Positions 44,609-53,734 of a DNA stretch of 64,000 bases are shown here, in pieces. This DNA is from Devosia beringensis (GTDB lineage Bacteria > Pseudomonadota > Alphaproteobacteria > Rhizobiales > Devosiaceae). The position numbers and the translations under genes are program-made. Each line of letters begins with the position of its first letter. Within the stretch, counting starts at the first letter, position 1. Where the stretch lies: assembly GCF_014926585.1 (NCBI RefSeq), contig NZ_CP045422.1:186001-250000 (forward strand). Direction: 5' to 3'. The notes under the pieces are model-generated. The model saw nothing but the letters and a program-made list of their open reading frames with translations, had not been told where the DNA came from and searched no databases.

Positions 44609-47536
44609 CTAGAAGTGCGCATCGCTCACCGTTACCACAATACGCCGATTCTGGCGCTTGCCTGCAGCCGTGGCGTTGTCGGCAATGGGCTGGCTCTCGC
44701 CATAGCCGACCGCGTAGAGGCGGGCCGGATTGGCGCCGCGCGCCGTCAGGGCGTTGACCACGGCTTCGGCGCGCGCGACCGACAGGCCCAGATTTTGCTG
44801 GGCATCGCCATCGGCATCGGTATGGCCTTCAACTTGGATCACCGCCTCGGGACAGGCATTGAGCAGGATCACCAATTCATCAAGCGCCAGTTCGGATTCA
44901 TCGGCGATCAAGGCGGCGCCGGACTGGAACAGGATGGCATTGCGGCCGGAAAAATCGGCGATCGGGCCGGCACAGGCCGAAATATCGACTTTTTCGCTGG
45001 ACGGCTCGACGACCGGGGGCGCGGCAACCGGGGGCGCTACAGCGGGTGCGGGCGTTTCAAGTTTCACGGACCAGGTGGCGGTGGTGTCGGCGGCAATTTT
45101 CGCCGTGACGGTGTCGCGGGTGGCAGTATCGGGAGCAACGCCGGTCAGCTGCCAGGCAGAGGCGGCAAAATTGAGCTCGCTGGCGGTCAGCTGGCGCAGG
45201 GCCGCCAGGCCGATTTCGGCACTGGCAAGAAAGGTGTCCGGCGCGCCTGCGGCGATGCTGACCGCGGCTGTGTCGCCATCGGCAATGGCCAGGAGGCTCT
45301 GCAGAGCGGCGTCGCTCGGCACCTGGCCGCTGAAGATCAGGCTGCCATCGGCGGACAGGCGGACGGAAAAGGCATAGGCCGGATCGACGGTAACCGGGGT
45401 TGGCGGTGGCGCGGCAGTGGGCGCCACAACCAAAGGAGCCGCGGCCGGCTCAGCAGGCGCTGCCTCCGCTATCGCGGGGGGTGGCAGCAGCGTCAGGCGC
45501 CAGTCCAAAGCCGGCGTTGCGGCGCCCGCCAGGGCGGTGTCTATGGCATCGGCACTGCGCGCCTCGACCAGATTGCCGTCGATCCGCCAGCGGTCGCCAT
45601 CAAAACTGGCCAGGCCATCGCTCACATTGGCCAAGGCTTTCATGGCTGCGAGCGCATCCTGAGTAAAGCCGTCAGGGGCGGCGGGATCGATGGTGGTCTC
45701 GTCTGTGACCTGATCGCCTGCCCGATCGGCCAGGATGCGCTTGAGCGTCTCTGCCGGTACGCGGCCGGTCAGCGTGATGGCGCCGTTCGGCAGCTTGGTC
45801 GCTGACCAGCGATAGGGCGCTTCTACCGACGCGGCGGGGACAGCGACGGTCGCAACAGCGGGCGGCGGGCTGGCGACGGCCATGGACCAGCCTGAACCGG
45901 CCAACTGGCGGGAGGCAAAGTCGGCCTCGAGGGCGGCCTTGTCGATGGCCGATTTTGCCGATCCGGTTACGGTCCAGCCGGTGCCGTCGAAAACCACCTG
46001 TCCGTCCGCGAGCCAGCGCAGCAGCGCGATACCCGTCTGGGCCGTGGCGAGAAAGTTGCGCGGCTCACCTGAGGCATAGGCCAGCGCGTCGGTTGCCGAG
46101 GGGCCGGCCGCGCCCAGAAGGGCCAGCTTGGCCTCGGGCTGCGGCACCATGCCCGAGAGGGTAATGGGACCGGTAAATGGCTTGGTGGCGGACCAGAGAT
46201 AGGGCGTGGCGGCGGGAGCCAGGATTTCCGAAGATGCCAGGGTAAAGCCCTGCGGCACTTCTGACGACAAGGCCGCCAGCAGGCCCTGATAATCATCACC
46301 GGACAGGGCGGTGCCGCTGAGCGTGAGCTGCTTTTGCTGCAGGGCGAAGCGGCCTTCGCTCATGCGGGCGAGTGCCGAAAGACCGAAATCCACTGCCGAC
46401 TGGTAGCGCTCCGGCGCGCCGCGCCCCAGCTGCAGATACTGGGTATCGGCGCCCGGGCGCTGCTGCAGTCCATCGCGCGTTGCCGCGTCGGGGGCGTAGC
46501 CATCAAAAACCACCTTGCCGCCGGCCTGCAAGGTGGCACTCACCCAATAGTCATCGATCCGCGGCGGCTCCAGCACGACGATGGAACCGGCCGGCTGCAG
46601 AGCCTCGGTGACGGCCTGGGCAATCTCGAGTGTCCGGGGCGCGCCGGCCAGGGTGCTTTGACCATCCACGATACTCGCCTTGCCGTATTCAAGACGTGAG
46701 AGTTGTTCGACAAGCGTTTGGGATAGTTCGGCAAATCCAGCCGGCTCGCCGGAGCCCAGCGAGAGGCCCGTGGCAACTTCAAGGCCACTGGTGGCCGCCG
46801 TCCGAAAGCGTTCGGCCAGCAGGTGATCGGGTATGTAGCCGGTTATCTCTATACGCGACCCATCCGAGCTGGCGCTCCATTGATAGGGCGATATCAGCGC
46901 CGGAATGATCTCGACCTTGCCCAGCGTAACGCCGGCAGGCGGGCCGGCGCGCATGACAATCAGCAGATCGCGATAGGCGCGCTCGGACTTGGCACGGCCG
47001 GTGATGTCGACGGAAAGATCGGCCAGCATTGTCGTGCCCTGGTCGAAATAGCGCAACTGGTCGATGGCGAACTGGGCGCCGGCGATCCAGGCGCGGCGAT
47101 CGGGCATGCCGGAGCGCAGTTCAAGATCGGCCTGCTGCAGATCGGCGCGGGCGAGCAGCAATTGACGGGTTTTTTCGTCTGGAACGCCGCCCGAAAGCGC
47201 GACCGTGCCGTCGCTCAACGCCGCCTCGAGGCGAAAAGGCGCCAGTGAAGGGGCCAGAGTGACGTCGGCGTGAATACTGCGAACGCCCGGAACCAGCGCG
47301 AGGCGCTGCACGGCGGCATCGACATAGGCCTGATCCGTCGTCGTGCCTGAAACAGTGACGTCACGCGTGGCAAAGGACAGTTCAGCCCAATCAAAGCCGG
47401 CGCGCTGCGCCATGGCGGTGGATTGCGACGCCACGTCCCCGGCTATGCGGGTGGAGGTCATTGCCAGGGTGAGCGTCGAACCAGCCAGGACGATGGCGAG
47501 CCCCGGCACGATCCACTTGAGGAGGTCCCTAATCAT
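44609..47536 (-). CDS. Large OmpA-family protein with six BON-like repeats
   Basis: The 975-residue protein has an N-terminal transmembrane anchor (WIVPGLAIVLAGSTLTLAM), a BON-like unit (~46-95), six repeats beginning near residues 98, 216, 327, 443, 572 and 718, each opening with a pattern like (T/S/A)PYxWSA and a G(Y/M/R)(V/I)P loop, and a C-terminal OmpA/MotB domain (~860-973: NAILFQSGAALI ... QVEGHTDADGD). The OmpA domain binds peptidoglycan; the anchor is in the inner membrane, so the repeats probably span the periplasm. Exact role unknown. ATG at 47536. Confidence 0.85.
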   Translation of the reverse strand: MIRDLLKWIVPGLAIVLAGSTLTLAMTSTRIAGDVASQSTAMAQRAGFDWAELSFATRDVTVSGTTTDQAYVDAAVQRLALVPGVRSIHADVTLAPSLAPFRLEAALSDGTVALSGGVPDEKTRQLLLARADLQQADLELRSGMPDRRAWIAGAQFAIDQLRYFDQGTTMLADLSVDITGRAKSERAYRDLLIVMRAGPPAGVTLGKVEIIPALISPYQWSASSDGSRIEITGYIPDHLLAERFRTAATSGLEVATGLSLGSGEPAGFAELSQTLVEQLSRLEYGKASIVDGQSTLAGAPRTLEIAQAVTEALQPAGSIVVLEPPRIDDYWVSATLQAGGKVVFDGYAPDAATRDGLQQRPGADTQYLQLGRGAPERYQSAVDFGLSALARMSEGRFALQQKQLTLSGTALSGDDYQGLLAALSSEVPQGFTLASSEILAPAATPYLWSATKPFTGPITLSGMVPQPEAKLALLGAAGPSATDALAYASGEPRNFLATAQTGIALLRWLADGQVVFDGTGWTVTGSAKSAIDKAALEADFASRQLAGSGWSMAVASPPPAVATVAVPAASVEAPYRWSATKLPNGAITLTGRVPAETLKRILADRAGDQVTDETTIDPAAPDGFTQDALAAMKALANVSDGLASFDGDRWRIDGNLVEARSADAIDTALAGAATPALDWRLTLLPPPAIAEAAPAEPAAAPLVVAPTAAPPPTPVTVDPAYAFSVRLSADGSLIFSGQVPSDAALQSLLAIADGDTAAVSIAAGAPDTFLASAEIGLAALRQLTASELNFAASAWQLTGVAPDTATRDTVTAKIAADTTATWSVKLETPAPAVAPPVAAPPVVEPSSEKVDISACAGPIADFSGRNAILFQSGAALIADESELALDELVILLNACPEAVIQVEGHTDADGDAQQNLGLSVARAEAVVNALTARGANPARLYAVGYGESQPIADNATAAGKRQNRRIVVTVSDAHF

Positions 47537-47735
47537 AGCTGTTCCGATGAGCTGCCCGCATTTGGCGCAAGGCTAGAGTATTTCGGCATGCGATGGAATG
47601 AAAATTGGGAGCGCAAACCCTTGGCAAACCACAGCTATATCTCGCCGGTCGCTGATACGCCGGGCATCCATGGTGGTTTGGACAGAATCGGGTGGCCGGT
47701 CCGCAGGTGGCCCTGAAGACTGACCGCAAAAGCAG

Positions 47736-47761
47736 AAAGGCCCGGCGTGAGCCGGGCCTTT
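47736..47761 (-). terminator. Intrinsic terminator after the porin gene
   Basis: 11-bp stem AAAGGCCCGGC / GCCGGGCCTTT with loop TCAC, followed leftward by CTGCTTTT. It lies 22 bases after the porin stop. Confidence 0.93.
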
Positions 47762-47783
47762 CCATTCTGATAAGCAGTAAGGC

Positions 47784-49184
47784 TTACTTGAAAGCCTTGG
47801 CGGCCTTGAAGGTAACCTTGTAAGCGCCGTTCTGCTGAACCTTGGCGCCGAGCGAGGAGGTGAAACCACCGCCGGGAGCCCAAGCCAGTTCGGCCGAACC
47901 GTAGAAGTCCGAGGTTGCAGCGTTGAGAGCTGCACCGGTGTTGCGGTTGAAGGCAACGGTGTCTTCGCCATGGCCATAGACGCCGACTTCGCCGGTGATC
48001 TTGAGGGTTTCGGTGACAGCAGCAACGAGCTGGGCTGCAACCTGGTAGCCGTCGCCAACACCAGCAGTGCCGTCGTTGAAGTAACGGCCGCCGAGGTTGA
48101 TCGAGACGCCTTCGGTTACAGTGGCACCAACCGATGCACCGATACCGAAGTCGGTACCTGCGTCACCGCCGCCAGCGAGAGTCCCGCCGCCAACTTCACC
48201 GGACAGGGCAACCTTGAACATGTCGAAATTGCCTTCGGCCGAGGCCAGGCCGTTCCAGTAGGACCAGTTGCCGCCAACTGCGTAGCCACCGCTGTACGAA
48301 CCAGCAGCGCGGAGCTTGAAGGCATCGAACGTGCCGGTTACGCCGGCATGAATAGCATAGGTGTCACCGGTGGTCTGGACACCGTCGAGTATGCCACCAA
48401 GCGAACCGCTGATGTGTGCAGTGACAGAGTCACCAGCGTAGTTCAGCACGCCGATCAGGCTGCCAGCCTGGTTGTCGGTACGATCGAGCGCTTCGAGAGC
48501 GATGCCGCCGGCAACGCCGTTGCCAAACGAGGATTCCAGCTGGATGACGTGGCCACCCTTGCGAACCGGACCTTCCCAAACGCCCTTGTCGGCGTCGTCA
48601 GACATGAACAGGCCAGTGAAGTTGAATGGCTCGTCGTCGCCTTCGTTGAAGATCGAACCCTTCTTACCGGCGGACAGCACGGTGCCGTCGCCGACCTGAA
48701 CATAGGCATCCTGAGCGCGCAGTGGGTGTGCATCGCCGTCAGTTGCAGTTACGTTGTCACGAGCACGCAGATAGTCGCGCTGGCGCAGGTTGATCACCAC
48801 GCGAGCGGGACCGAAATCGCTGGCCTGGGTGCCGACGAACTTAAGGAAGGTCTCGACCTTCGAATTCCAGTCAGCAGCGCCGGCAGCGGTACCGTTTGGA
48901 GTATCAAAGCGACGAACGCCGTCACCGTTGACGCCGCCGAAAGCAGCTGACGGCAGGGTGTTGGCAACGATACGGCCGTCGCCGTTGAAGTTGCCATATT
49001 CAAACGTGTAGGCAACGCTACCCGAAATCTGCAGGCAGTTTTCGTCGGACGAGATCGTCAGGCCGGAAAGACCCAGGTCGTCGCAAACGTCCAGCGAGGT
49101 GAGGACGCCGAGATCGGCAGCAAAGCCAGCGGTCGAGAGACCGGCAGCAGCAACAGAACCGAGGATAAGGCTCTTGAGTTTCAT
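47784..49184 (-). CDS. Outer-membrane porin (alphaproteobacterial Porin_2-type)
   Basis: The 466-residue protein has a signal peptide (MKLKSLILGSVAAAGLSTAGFA, cut after AxA) and alternating beta-strand pattern throughout, ending in Phe (KVTFKAAKAF-K). The early Cys pair (VCDDLGL ... ENCLQISG) is common in rhizobial porins. It forms a beta-barrel channel in the outer membrane. ATG at 49184 with GGAGG eight bases upstream; the 56 residues of open frame before it lack a signal. A strong terminator follows. Long leader on the upstream side (gene-free to 49621). Confidence 0.93.
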   Translation of the reverse strand: MKLKSLILGSVAAAGLSTAGFAADLGVLTSLDVCDDLGLSGLTISSDENCLQISGSVAYTFEYGNFNGDGRIVANTLPSAAFGGVNGDGVRRFDTPNGTAAGAADWNSKVETFLKFVGTQASDFGPARVVINLRQRDYLRARDNVTATDGDAHPLRAQDAYVQVGDGTVLSAGKKGSIFNEGDDEPFNFTGLFMSDDADKGVWEGPVRKGGHVIQLESSFGNGVAGGIALEALDRTDNQAGSLIGVLNYAGDSVTAHISGSLGGILDGVQTTGDTYAIHAGVTGTFDAFKLRAAGSYSGGYAVGGNWSYWNGLASAEGNFDMFKVALSGEVGGGTLAGGGDAGTDFGIGASVGATVTEGVSINLGGRYFNDGTAGVGDGYQVAAQLVAAVTETLKITGEVGVYGHGEDTVAFNRNTGAALNAATSDFYGSAELAWAPGGGFTSSLGAKVQQNGAYKVTFKAAKAFK

Positions 49185-49621
49185 AGGTTGACCTCCAAAG
49201 TCAGTCATTCTTGGTGCCGGTTGCCCGGCTGGTTTGTCGAAACGCGACCACACTATTCGTGGTGCAGTGTGTTGCCGTCGCGTTGCGACCGACAAACGAT
49301 CCCATGCATGGATTCGCAAGACCCACTCTACGCATGGGCAAAGCCGACGCAATCACGCAAAGGCCGTTTTGCATGGCAGCAATGTGGTTGTGAGGCGGAT
49401 GTTGCAGATTCAGCACACAGTCCGAAACCATTCGTTAACCAAATTGAACGCGACGTTAAGATTGCCGGTTTTGCAGGGGTTTCGCGGCAAGGACTGGCGC
49501 TGCCGCCGAATTGGGGGCATCAAATGCGCCGAAATGGTGCGCCAGTGGCTGTGGCCGAAGCGTGGACGGAATCAGGCAAGGAAAAGGCGCGTCGGTCGGC
49601 GTTGCCTTAATTGGAGGGTGC
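49185..49621. other. 437-bp gene-free interval between porin and SDR
   Basis: Divergent promoter region. It is less GC-rich than the neighbouring genes (for example ACCATTCGTTAACC near 49427), as expected for a strongly regulated porin promoter. No repeat, operator or small gene could be supported. A good RBS (GGAGG at 49613-49617) ends it before the SDR. Confidence 0.5.
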
Positions 49622-50365
49622 ATGACTGAGGGCAAGAAGGTCGCCGTGGTGACCGGCGGCGGATCGGGGATCGGCAGAGCGGTGGCGCTGGGATTTGCGG
49701 CGCAGGGCTATGATGTCGCCATCTGCGGCCGTCGCCGGGATGCGCTGGAGCCCGTGCGCCGTGACACCGGTGGCTATGCGGCGGCCTGCGACGTTACCGA
49801 CCCGGACGCGGTCGCCGATTTCTTCGCCGGGGTCCGGCGCACCTATGGCCGCGTCGACGTGGTGTTCAACAATGCGGGGCGGTTTGCGCCGGCCACGCTG
49901 TTCGGCGATCTGGATGTAAAGGTCTGGCGCGAGATGATCGATACCAATCTCAACGGCGCCTTCTACGTGGCGCGAGAAGCCTTCCGCATCATGCGAGACC
50001 AGGCGCCGCAGGGCGGACGGATCATCAACAACGGCTCGATCTCGGCGCATGCCCCCCGCCCCGAGGCCGCCTCCTATACAACGTCCAAGCATGCCATTAC
50101 CGGGCTGACCAAGGCGATCTCGCTGGATGGACGGGCATTCGGCATAGCCTGCGGCCAGATCGATATCGGCAATGCGGCCACCGACATGACCAGCCAGATG
50201 AACAGCGGCTCGCTGCAGGCCAATGGTACGATGATGCCGGAGCCGACCTTCGACGTGCGGCATGTGGTGGATGGGGTGCTCTATATGGCGGGCCTGCCCT
50301 TGGCTGCGAATGTGCAGTTCATGACAGTGATGGCGACCAATATGCCCTATATCGGCAGGGGCTAG
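49622..50365 (+). CDS. Short-chain dehydrogenase/reductase
   Basis: The 247-residue protein is a classical SDR. Cofactor motif [19 protein letters not shown] in VVFNNAGRF, catalytic Ser in NNGSISAH and Tyr-Lys in [13 protein letters not shown]. Substrate unknown. ATG at 49622. Its last 55 bases recur at 50445-50499 on the far side of structured repeat copy 3, with only synonymous changes, so a second copy of the gene end once lay there. Confidence 0.92.
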   Translation: MTEGKKVAVVTGGGSGIGRAVALGFAAQGYDVAICGRRRDALEPVRRDTGGYAAACDVTDPDAVADFFAGVRRTYGRVDVVFNNAGRFAPATLFGDLDVKVWREMIDTNLNGAFYVAREAFRIMRDQAPQGGRIINNGSISAHAPRPEAASYTTSKHAITGLTKAISLDGRAFGIACGQIDIGNAATDMTSQMNSGSLQANGTMMPEPTFDVRHVVDGVLYMAGLPLAANVQFMTVMATNMPYIGRG

Positions 50366-50444
50366 CCATTCGAGCAGAGCTCTCATGGCCTTCTCACCTC
50401 AAATCGCTCCACCGGAGCGATTTGCCCTGCGGGGCGGTTCGAAG
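50365..50444 (+). repeat. Covarying structured repeat, copy 3
   Basis: Hairpin 1: GAGC-aga-GCTC. Outer stem: CTTCTCACC with GGTTCGAAG (50436-50444), 7 of 9 pairs. Inner stem: AAATCGCTCC with GGAGCGATTT around ACC. Linker GCCCTGCGGGGC. The left end touches the SDR stop codon; the right end touches the duplicated SDR tail. Confidence 0.88.
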
Positions 50445-50499
50445 TGTGCAGTTCATGACGGTGATGGCGACCAACATGCCCTATATCGGGCGGGGGTAA
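50445..50499 (+). pseudogene. Orphan copy of the SDR gene 3' end
   Basis: The 55 bases match 50311-50365 (the SDR end) with few substitutions, all silent: the 17 codons from the GTG at 50446 encode [17 protein letters not shown] and a stop (TAA instead of TAG), the same peptide as the real gene. There is no upstream coding part, so it cannot be expressed as a protein. It is a relic of a duplicated SDR end or of a recombination event across repeat copy 3. Confidence 0.85.
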
Positions 50500-50503
50500 C
50501 CCC

Positions 50504-51664
50504 TTAAGCGCGAAAGACCTCGGCGCCGGCGATCCAGGTGGCGCGCACGGCATGCTTATCGGAGAGATGCACGAAGCTAGCGACAGCGCCGGGGGCGAGG
50601 TGGCCGTGGGTGTCGGCAATGCCGAGGGCCTGGGCCGGGTAGAGAGAGGCCATGCGCACGGCCTCGTCGAAGTGCACGCCGATGACCTTATGCATGAAGG
50701 TGACGGCATCGATCATGTCGAGATCGGCGCCGGCCAGGGTGCCGTCGGCCAGGCGCAGCGCGCCACCCGAGCGGGTGATGGTGCGGCCATTCAAGGTGAA
50801 CTCGGTGATGTCGGTGCCGGTCTGTGACATGGCGTCGGTGACGAGGAAAACCTGCCCTTTGCCGGCCTTGGAGCGCAGTGCCAGCGCGATGGCGGCGGGA
50901 TGGACATGGATGCCATCGGCGATCAGGCCGGCGGAAACCTCGCCACTGTGCAGGGCCGCGCCGACCAGGCCGGGCTCGCGATTGCCCAGCTGGCTCATGG
51001 CGTTGAACAAATGGGTGACCATGCTGGCGCCAGCATCAAAGGCCGCTGTTGCCGCGGCAAATCCGGCATCGGAATGACCCAGGCTGACAGTGATGCCGGC
51101 TGCGGTCAGAGTGGTGATCTGGGCGGGGGTAACGGTTTCGGGGGCGACGGTCAGCAGCAGGTTGGGCAGCGCGGCGCGGGCCGCGACCAGGCGGCGCAGA
51201 TCGGCGTCGTCCATGGGCCGGATCAGCGCCGGATCGTGGGTGCCCTTGCGGGCCAGCGACAGATGCGGCCCCTCGAGATGGAGGCCGAGGAAGCCGGGAA
51301 CAGCTTGCGCGGCGGCACTGTGGCCCGCAGCGATGGCGGCCTCGGTAACCGGAACCGTATCGGTGATCAGGGTGGGCAGCAGGGCCGTTGTGCCGAAACG
51401 GGCATGGGCGGCGCAGATGGTGCGGATGGCAGCGACGGAAGGATCGTTGTTGAACAGCACGCCGCCGCCGCCATTGACCTGCAGGTCAATGAAGCCAGGT
51501 ATCAGGCTGCCGCCAGCGAGACGGACCGGCAAGGCGTGCGCCGGCACCGCATCGGCGGCGACAATGGCCGAGACCATGCCGAACTCGACCAGCAGGGCGG
51601 CATCATAGTGCCAGACGTGGCCGTCGAAGATGCGCGCACCGGCAATGGCGAGAAGGTCGCTCAT
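50504..51664 (-). CDS. nagA: N-acetylglucosamine-6-phosphate deacetylase
   Basis: The 386-residue amidohydrolase-fold protein has the LIPGFIDLQVNGGGG entry, LGLHLEGPHLSLARKGTHDP and VTHLFNAMSQL metal-binding segments, and TDAMSQTGTD near the end. It deacetylates GlcNAc-6-P to GlcN-6-P. Overlaps the NagB-II stop by four bases (ATGA), so the two are coupled; convergent with the SDR. Confidence 0.95.
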   Translation of the reverse strand: MSDLLAIAGARIFDGHVWHYDAALLVEFGMVSAIVAADAVPAHALPVRLAGGSLIPGFIDLQVNGGGGVLFNNDPSVAAIRTICAAHARFGTTALLPTLITDTVPVTEAAIAAGHSAAAQAVPGFLGLHLEGPHLSLARKGTHDPALIRPMDDADLRRLVAARAALPNLLLTVAPETVTPAQITTLTAAGITVSLGHSDAGFAAATAAFDAGASMVTHLFNAMSQLGNREPGLVGAALHSGEVSAGLIADGIHVHPAAIALALRSKAGKGQVFLVTDAMSQTGTDITEFTLNGRTITRSGGALRLADGTLAGADLDMIDAVTFMHKVIGVHFDEAVRMASLYPAQALGIADTHGHLAPGAVASFVHLSDKHAVRATWIAGAEVFRA

Positions 51665-52689
51665 ACCGTTTCAGTGACCTTTTTCAGTGCCACCGGCAGA
51701 TCGGGATTGAAGCCGCGGTGGCGCGACAGCGTTTCGACAAAGCCATAGAAGGAGACGATCAGCGCCAGCGGATCGGTGAGCGGGTGACCGGTTGCGGCAA
51801 AGGGCAGTGCCGTGGCGGCCCCGGGCCGAGAGCTGGTGAGGAAGGCCAAAGCGCCCTGCCCGGCCAGCTTGTGCGTCATGTCGGCCACCGAGCCTTCCGC
51901 GGCGTCGCGGGCGGCCAGGCCCAGCACGGGATAGCCCTTGGTGACGATGGCGACCGGGCCGTGCATGACCTCGGCGGCGCTATAGGATTCGGCCTGGATA
52001 TTGCAGGTTTCCTTGAACTTGAGCGCCGCCTCGTTGGCGATGGCAAAGCCGGGGCCGCGGCCGAGCACATAGAGGGCATTGTGGCCGTCGAGGGCGCCGA
52101 TCATGCTCGACCAGTCGCATTCCACTGCCTTGGCCAGCGACTGCGGCAGCGCATTGACGGCGGCCCCCAGCGCTTCGTCGCCGCTCCAGCGGGCGACCAA
52201 AGCCAGACCGGCAACCACCGAGGTGACAAAGGTCTTGGTGGCGGCAACCGACTGCTCGACGCCGGCATGCAGGTCAATGGTGAAATCGGATGCCTCAGCC
52301 AAAGGCGAGCTGGCGGTATTGGTAATGGCGATGGCCGTAGCGCCGGAGCGGCGGGCGGACTGCGCCATACCGACAATGTCGGGGCTTTTGCCGGACTGGG
52401 AAATGGCGATGGTGGCGGCGCGGTCAAGCCGCAGATCCTTGCCATAGATGGAGGCGATGGAGGGGCCGATGGAAGCCACCGGCAGACCCAGGGTGAGCTC
52501 GATGGCATATTTGAGATAGGCACTGGCGTGATCGGAGGAGCCGCGCGCCACCGTGGCCACCAGCAGCGGATCTTTTTCGCGCAAGGCGGCGGCAGTGGCG
52601 TCAAGGACAGGACCGCTGCGCTCGAGAAAGGTCGCGACGACCGAAGGAATTTCCTCGATCTCGCGGCGCATATGGGTCTGTTCGGTCAT
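51661..52689 (-). CDS. nagB-II: SIS-domain glucosamine-6-phosphate deaminase (NagB-II type)
   Basis: The 342-residue protein has two SIS domains resembling the isomerase half of GlmS: ARGSSDHASAYLKYAIE and SQSGKSPDIVGMAQSARRSGA, then YVLGRGPGFAIANEAALKFKETCNIQAESYSAAEVMHGP, and a C-terminus RGFNPDLPVALKKVTETV, typical of NagB-II/AgaS-like deaminases. It converts GlcN-6-P to fructose-6-P and ammonia, next to NagA. Overlaps both flanking genes by four bases. Confidence 0.9.
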   Translation of the reverse strand: MTEQTHMRREIEEIPSVVATFLERSGPVLDATAAALREKDPLLVATVARGSSDHASAYLKYAIELTLGLPVASIGPSIASIYGKDLRLDRAATIAISQSGKSPDIVGMAQSARRSGATAIAITNTASSPLAEASDFTIDLHAGVEQSVAATKTFVTSVVAGLALVARWSGDEALGAAVNALPQSLAKAVECDWSSMIGALDGHNALYVLGRGPGFAIANEAALKFKETCNIQAESYSAAEVMHGPVAIVTKGYPVLGLAARDAAEGSVADMTHKLAGQGALAFLTSSRPGAATALPFAATGHPLTDPLALIVSFYGFVETLSRHRGFNPDLPVALKKVTETV

Positions 52690-53474
52690 GGCTTCTTGCC
52701 TCCTTTGGCGGGCGCATCGCCGAGGCGCAGTTCGGCAACAAAATCATAGGTATCGCCCCGATAGATGGAGCGGGTGAATTCAATGACGCGACCGGACGCC
52801 AGATAGGAGGTGCGCTCGATATTGAGGCCGGCCGAGCCGGTGGGCACCTGCAGCAGGCGGGCATTGTCCTCGTCGAGATTGGCGGCGCGAATGCGCTGGA
52901 TGGCGCGGACCGGACGGTTGCCCGACTTGTCGAGGTGCCGATAGAGAGAATCGGCGATGGCGAGGGGATCGGGCAGGACGCGGGAGGAGAGGCTGGCGCG
53001 CTCGATGGCCAAGGGCGTATCGCCCGTCAGGCGCAAGCGGGAGATGCGCGCCACCTGATCGCCCGAGGAGAGACCCAGAATGACGGTCTCCTCGGGGGAC
53101 GGCAAATACAGACCACGCTCCAGCCATTGGGCATGCACCTCCATGCCGCGGCGGGCCATGTCCTCGGTGAAGGAGGTGAGTTGGGACAATGACTGTTCGA
53201 CGCGCTGCGTGGGCTGGGCAACGAAGGTGCCCGAGCCATGACGCTGCACCAGCACGCCATCCTGCACCAGCTGCAGCACGGCCTTGCGCACGGTGACGCG
53301 CGACACATCCACCCGGGCGGCCAGATCGCGCTCGGAGGGCAGTGCATCGCCCGGATTGATGGCGCCACTGTGGATGGCATCCTCGATCCAGCGCTTGAGC
53401 TGGAGATAAAGCGGGCCACCCGACGGCAAGGCCACCGGCCCCTCGGCAAAGAAACTGTTCGACAGATCCGTCAC
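52686..53474 (-). CDS. nagR: GntR-family (HutC/UTRA) regulator of amino-sugar use
   Basis: The 262-residue protein has an N-terminal GntR winged helix (PLYLQLKRWIEDAIHSGAINPGDALPSERDLAARVDVSRVTVRKAV) and a C-terminal UTRA ligand domain (~100-240, with RRGMEVHAQWLERGLYLPSPEE). Neighbouring nagB-II, nagA and murQ suggest the ligand is a phosphorylated amino sugar. Start GTG at 53474 with a GGGGGAT region upstream; an upstream ATG frame extends into the operator region. The symbol nagR is given by analogy. Confidence 0.85.
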   Translation of the reverse strand: MTDLSNSFFAEGPVALPSGGPLYLQLKRWIEDAIHSGAINPGDALPSERDLAARVDVSRVTVRKAVLQLVQDGVLVQRHGSGTFVAQPTQRVEQSLSQLTSFTEDMARRGMEVHAQWLERGLYLPSPEETVILGLSSGDQVARISRLRLTGDTPLAIERASLSSRVLPDPLAIADSLYRHLDKSGNRPVRAIQRIRAANLDEDNARLLQVPTGSAGLNIERTSYLASGRVIEFTRSIYRGDTYDFVAELRLGDAPAKGGKKP

Positions 53475-53559
53475 ATATCCCCCCGCCACGGTTGGCGCTG
53501 CCCTGGCAATGACTATCACGCGCCCGGCGTCGATTTGCCAAGCGCGCCCTTTGTTTCAC

Positions 53560-53577
53560 AATACCAATAAAATACCA
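53560..53577 (-). promoter_or_regulatory. Direct-repeat operator, nag side
   Basis: Leftward: TGGTATT-TTAT-TGGTATT, two identical heptamers 11 bp apart, i.e. one helical turn. It lies 86 bases upstream of the GntR gene start. The matching element is at 53694. Confidence 0.65.
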
Positions 53578-53693
53578 TTTTCCAACAGGCAATCCATCTC
53601 TAGTCTCAATCCACCGCATGGGACTGAACACGTTGGATTTTCAGGGGGCAAACGGCGGCTGGCCGTCGAGCAGCGCATGGCTTTGTGGACAAG

Positions 53694-53711
53694 TGGTATT
53701 TTTTTGGCATT
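53694..53711 (+). promoter_or_regulatory. Direct-repeat operator, murQ side
   Basis: Rightward: TGGTATT-TTTT-TGGCATT, same spacing as the nag-side element but opposite orientation. It lies 23 bases before the murQ ATG. One mismatch (TGGCATT) in the second heptamer. Confidence 0.65.
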
Positions 53712-53734
53712 ATCGCAATTGACTGGAGAACAGC

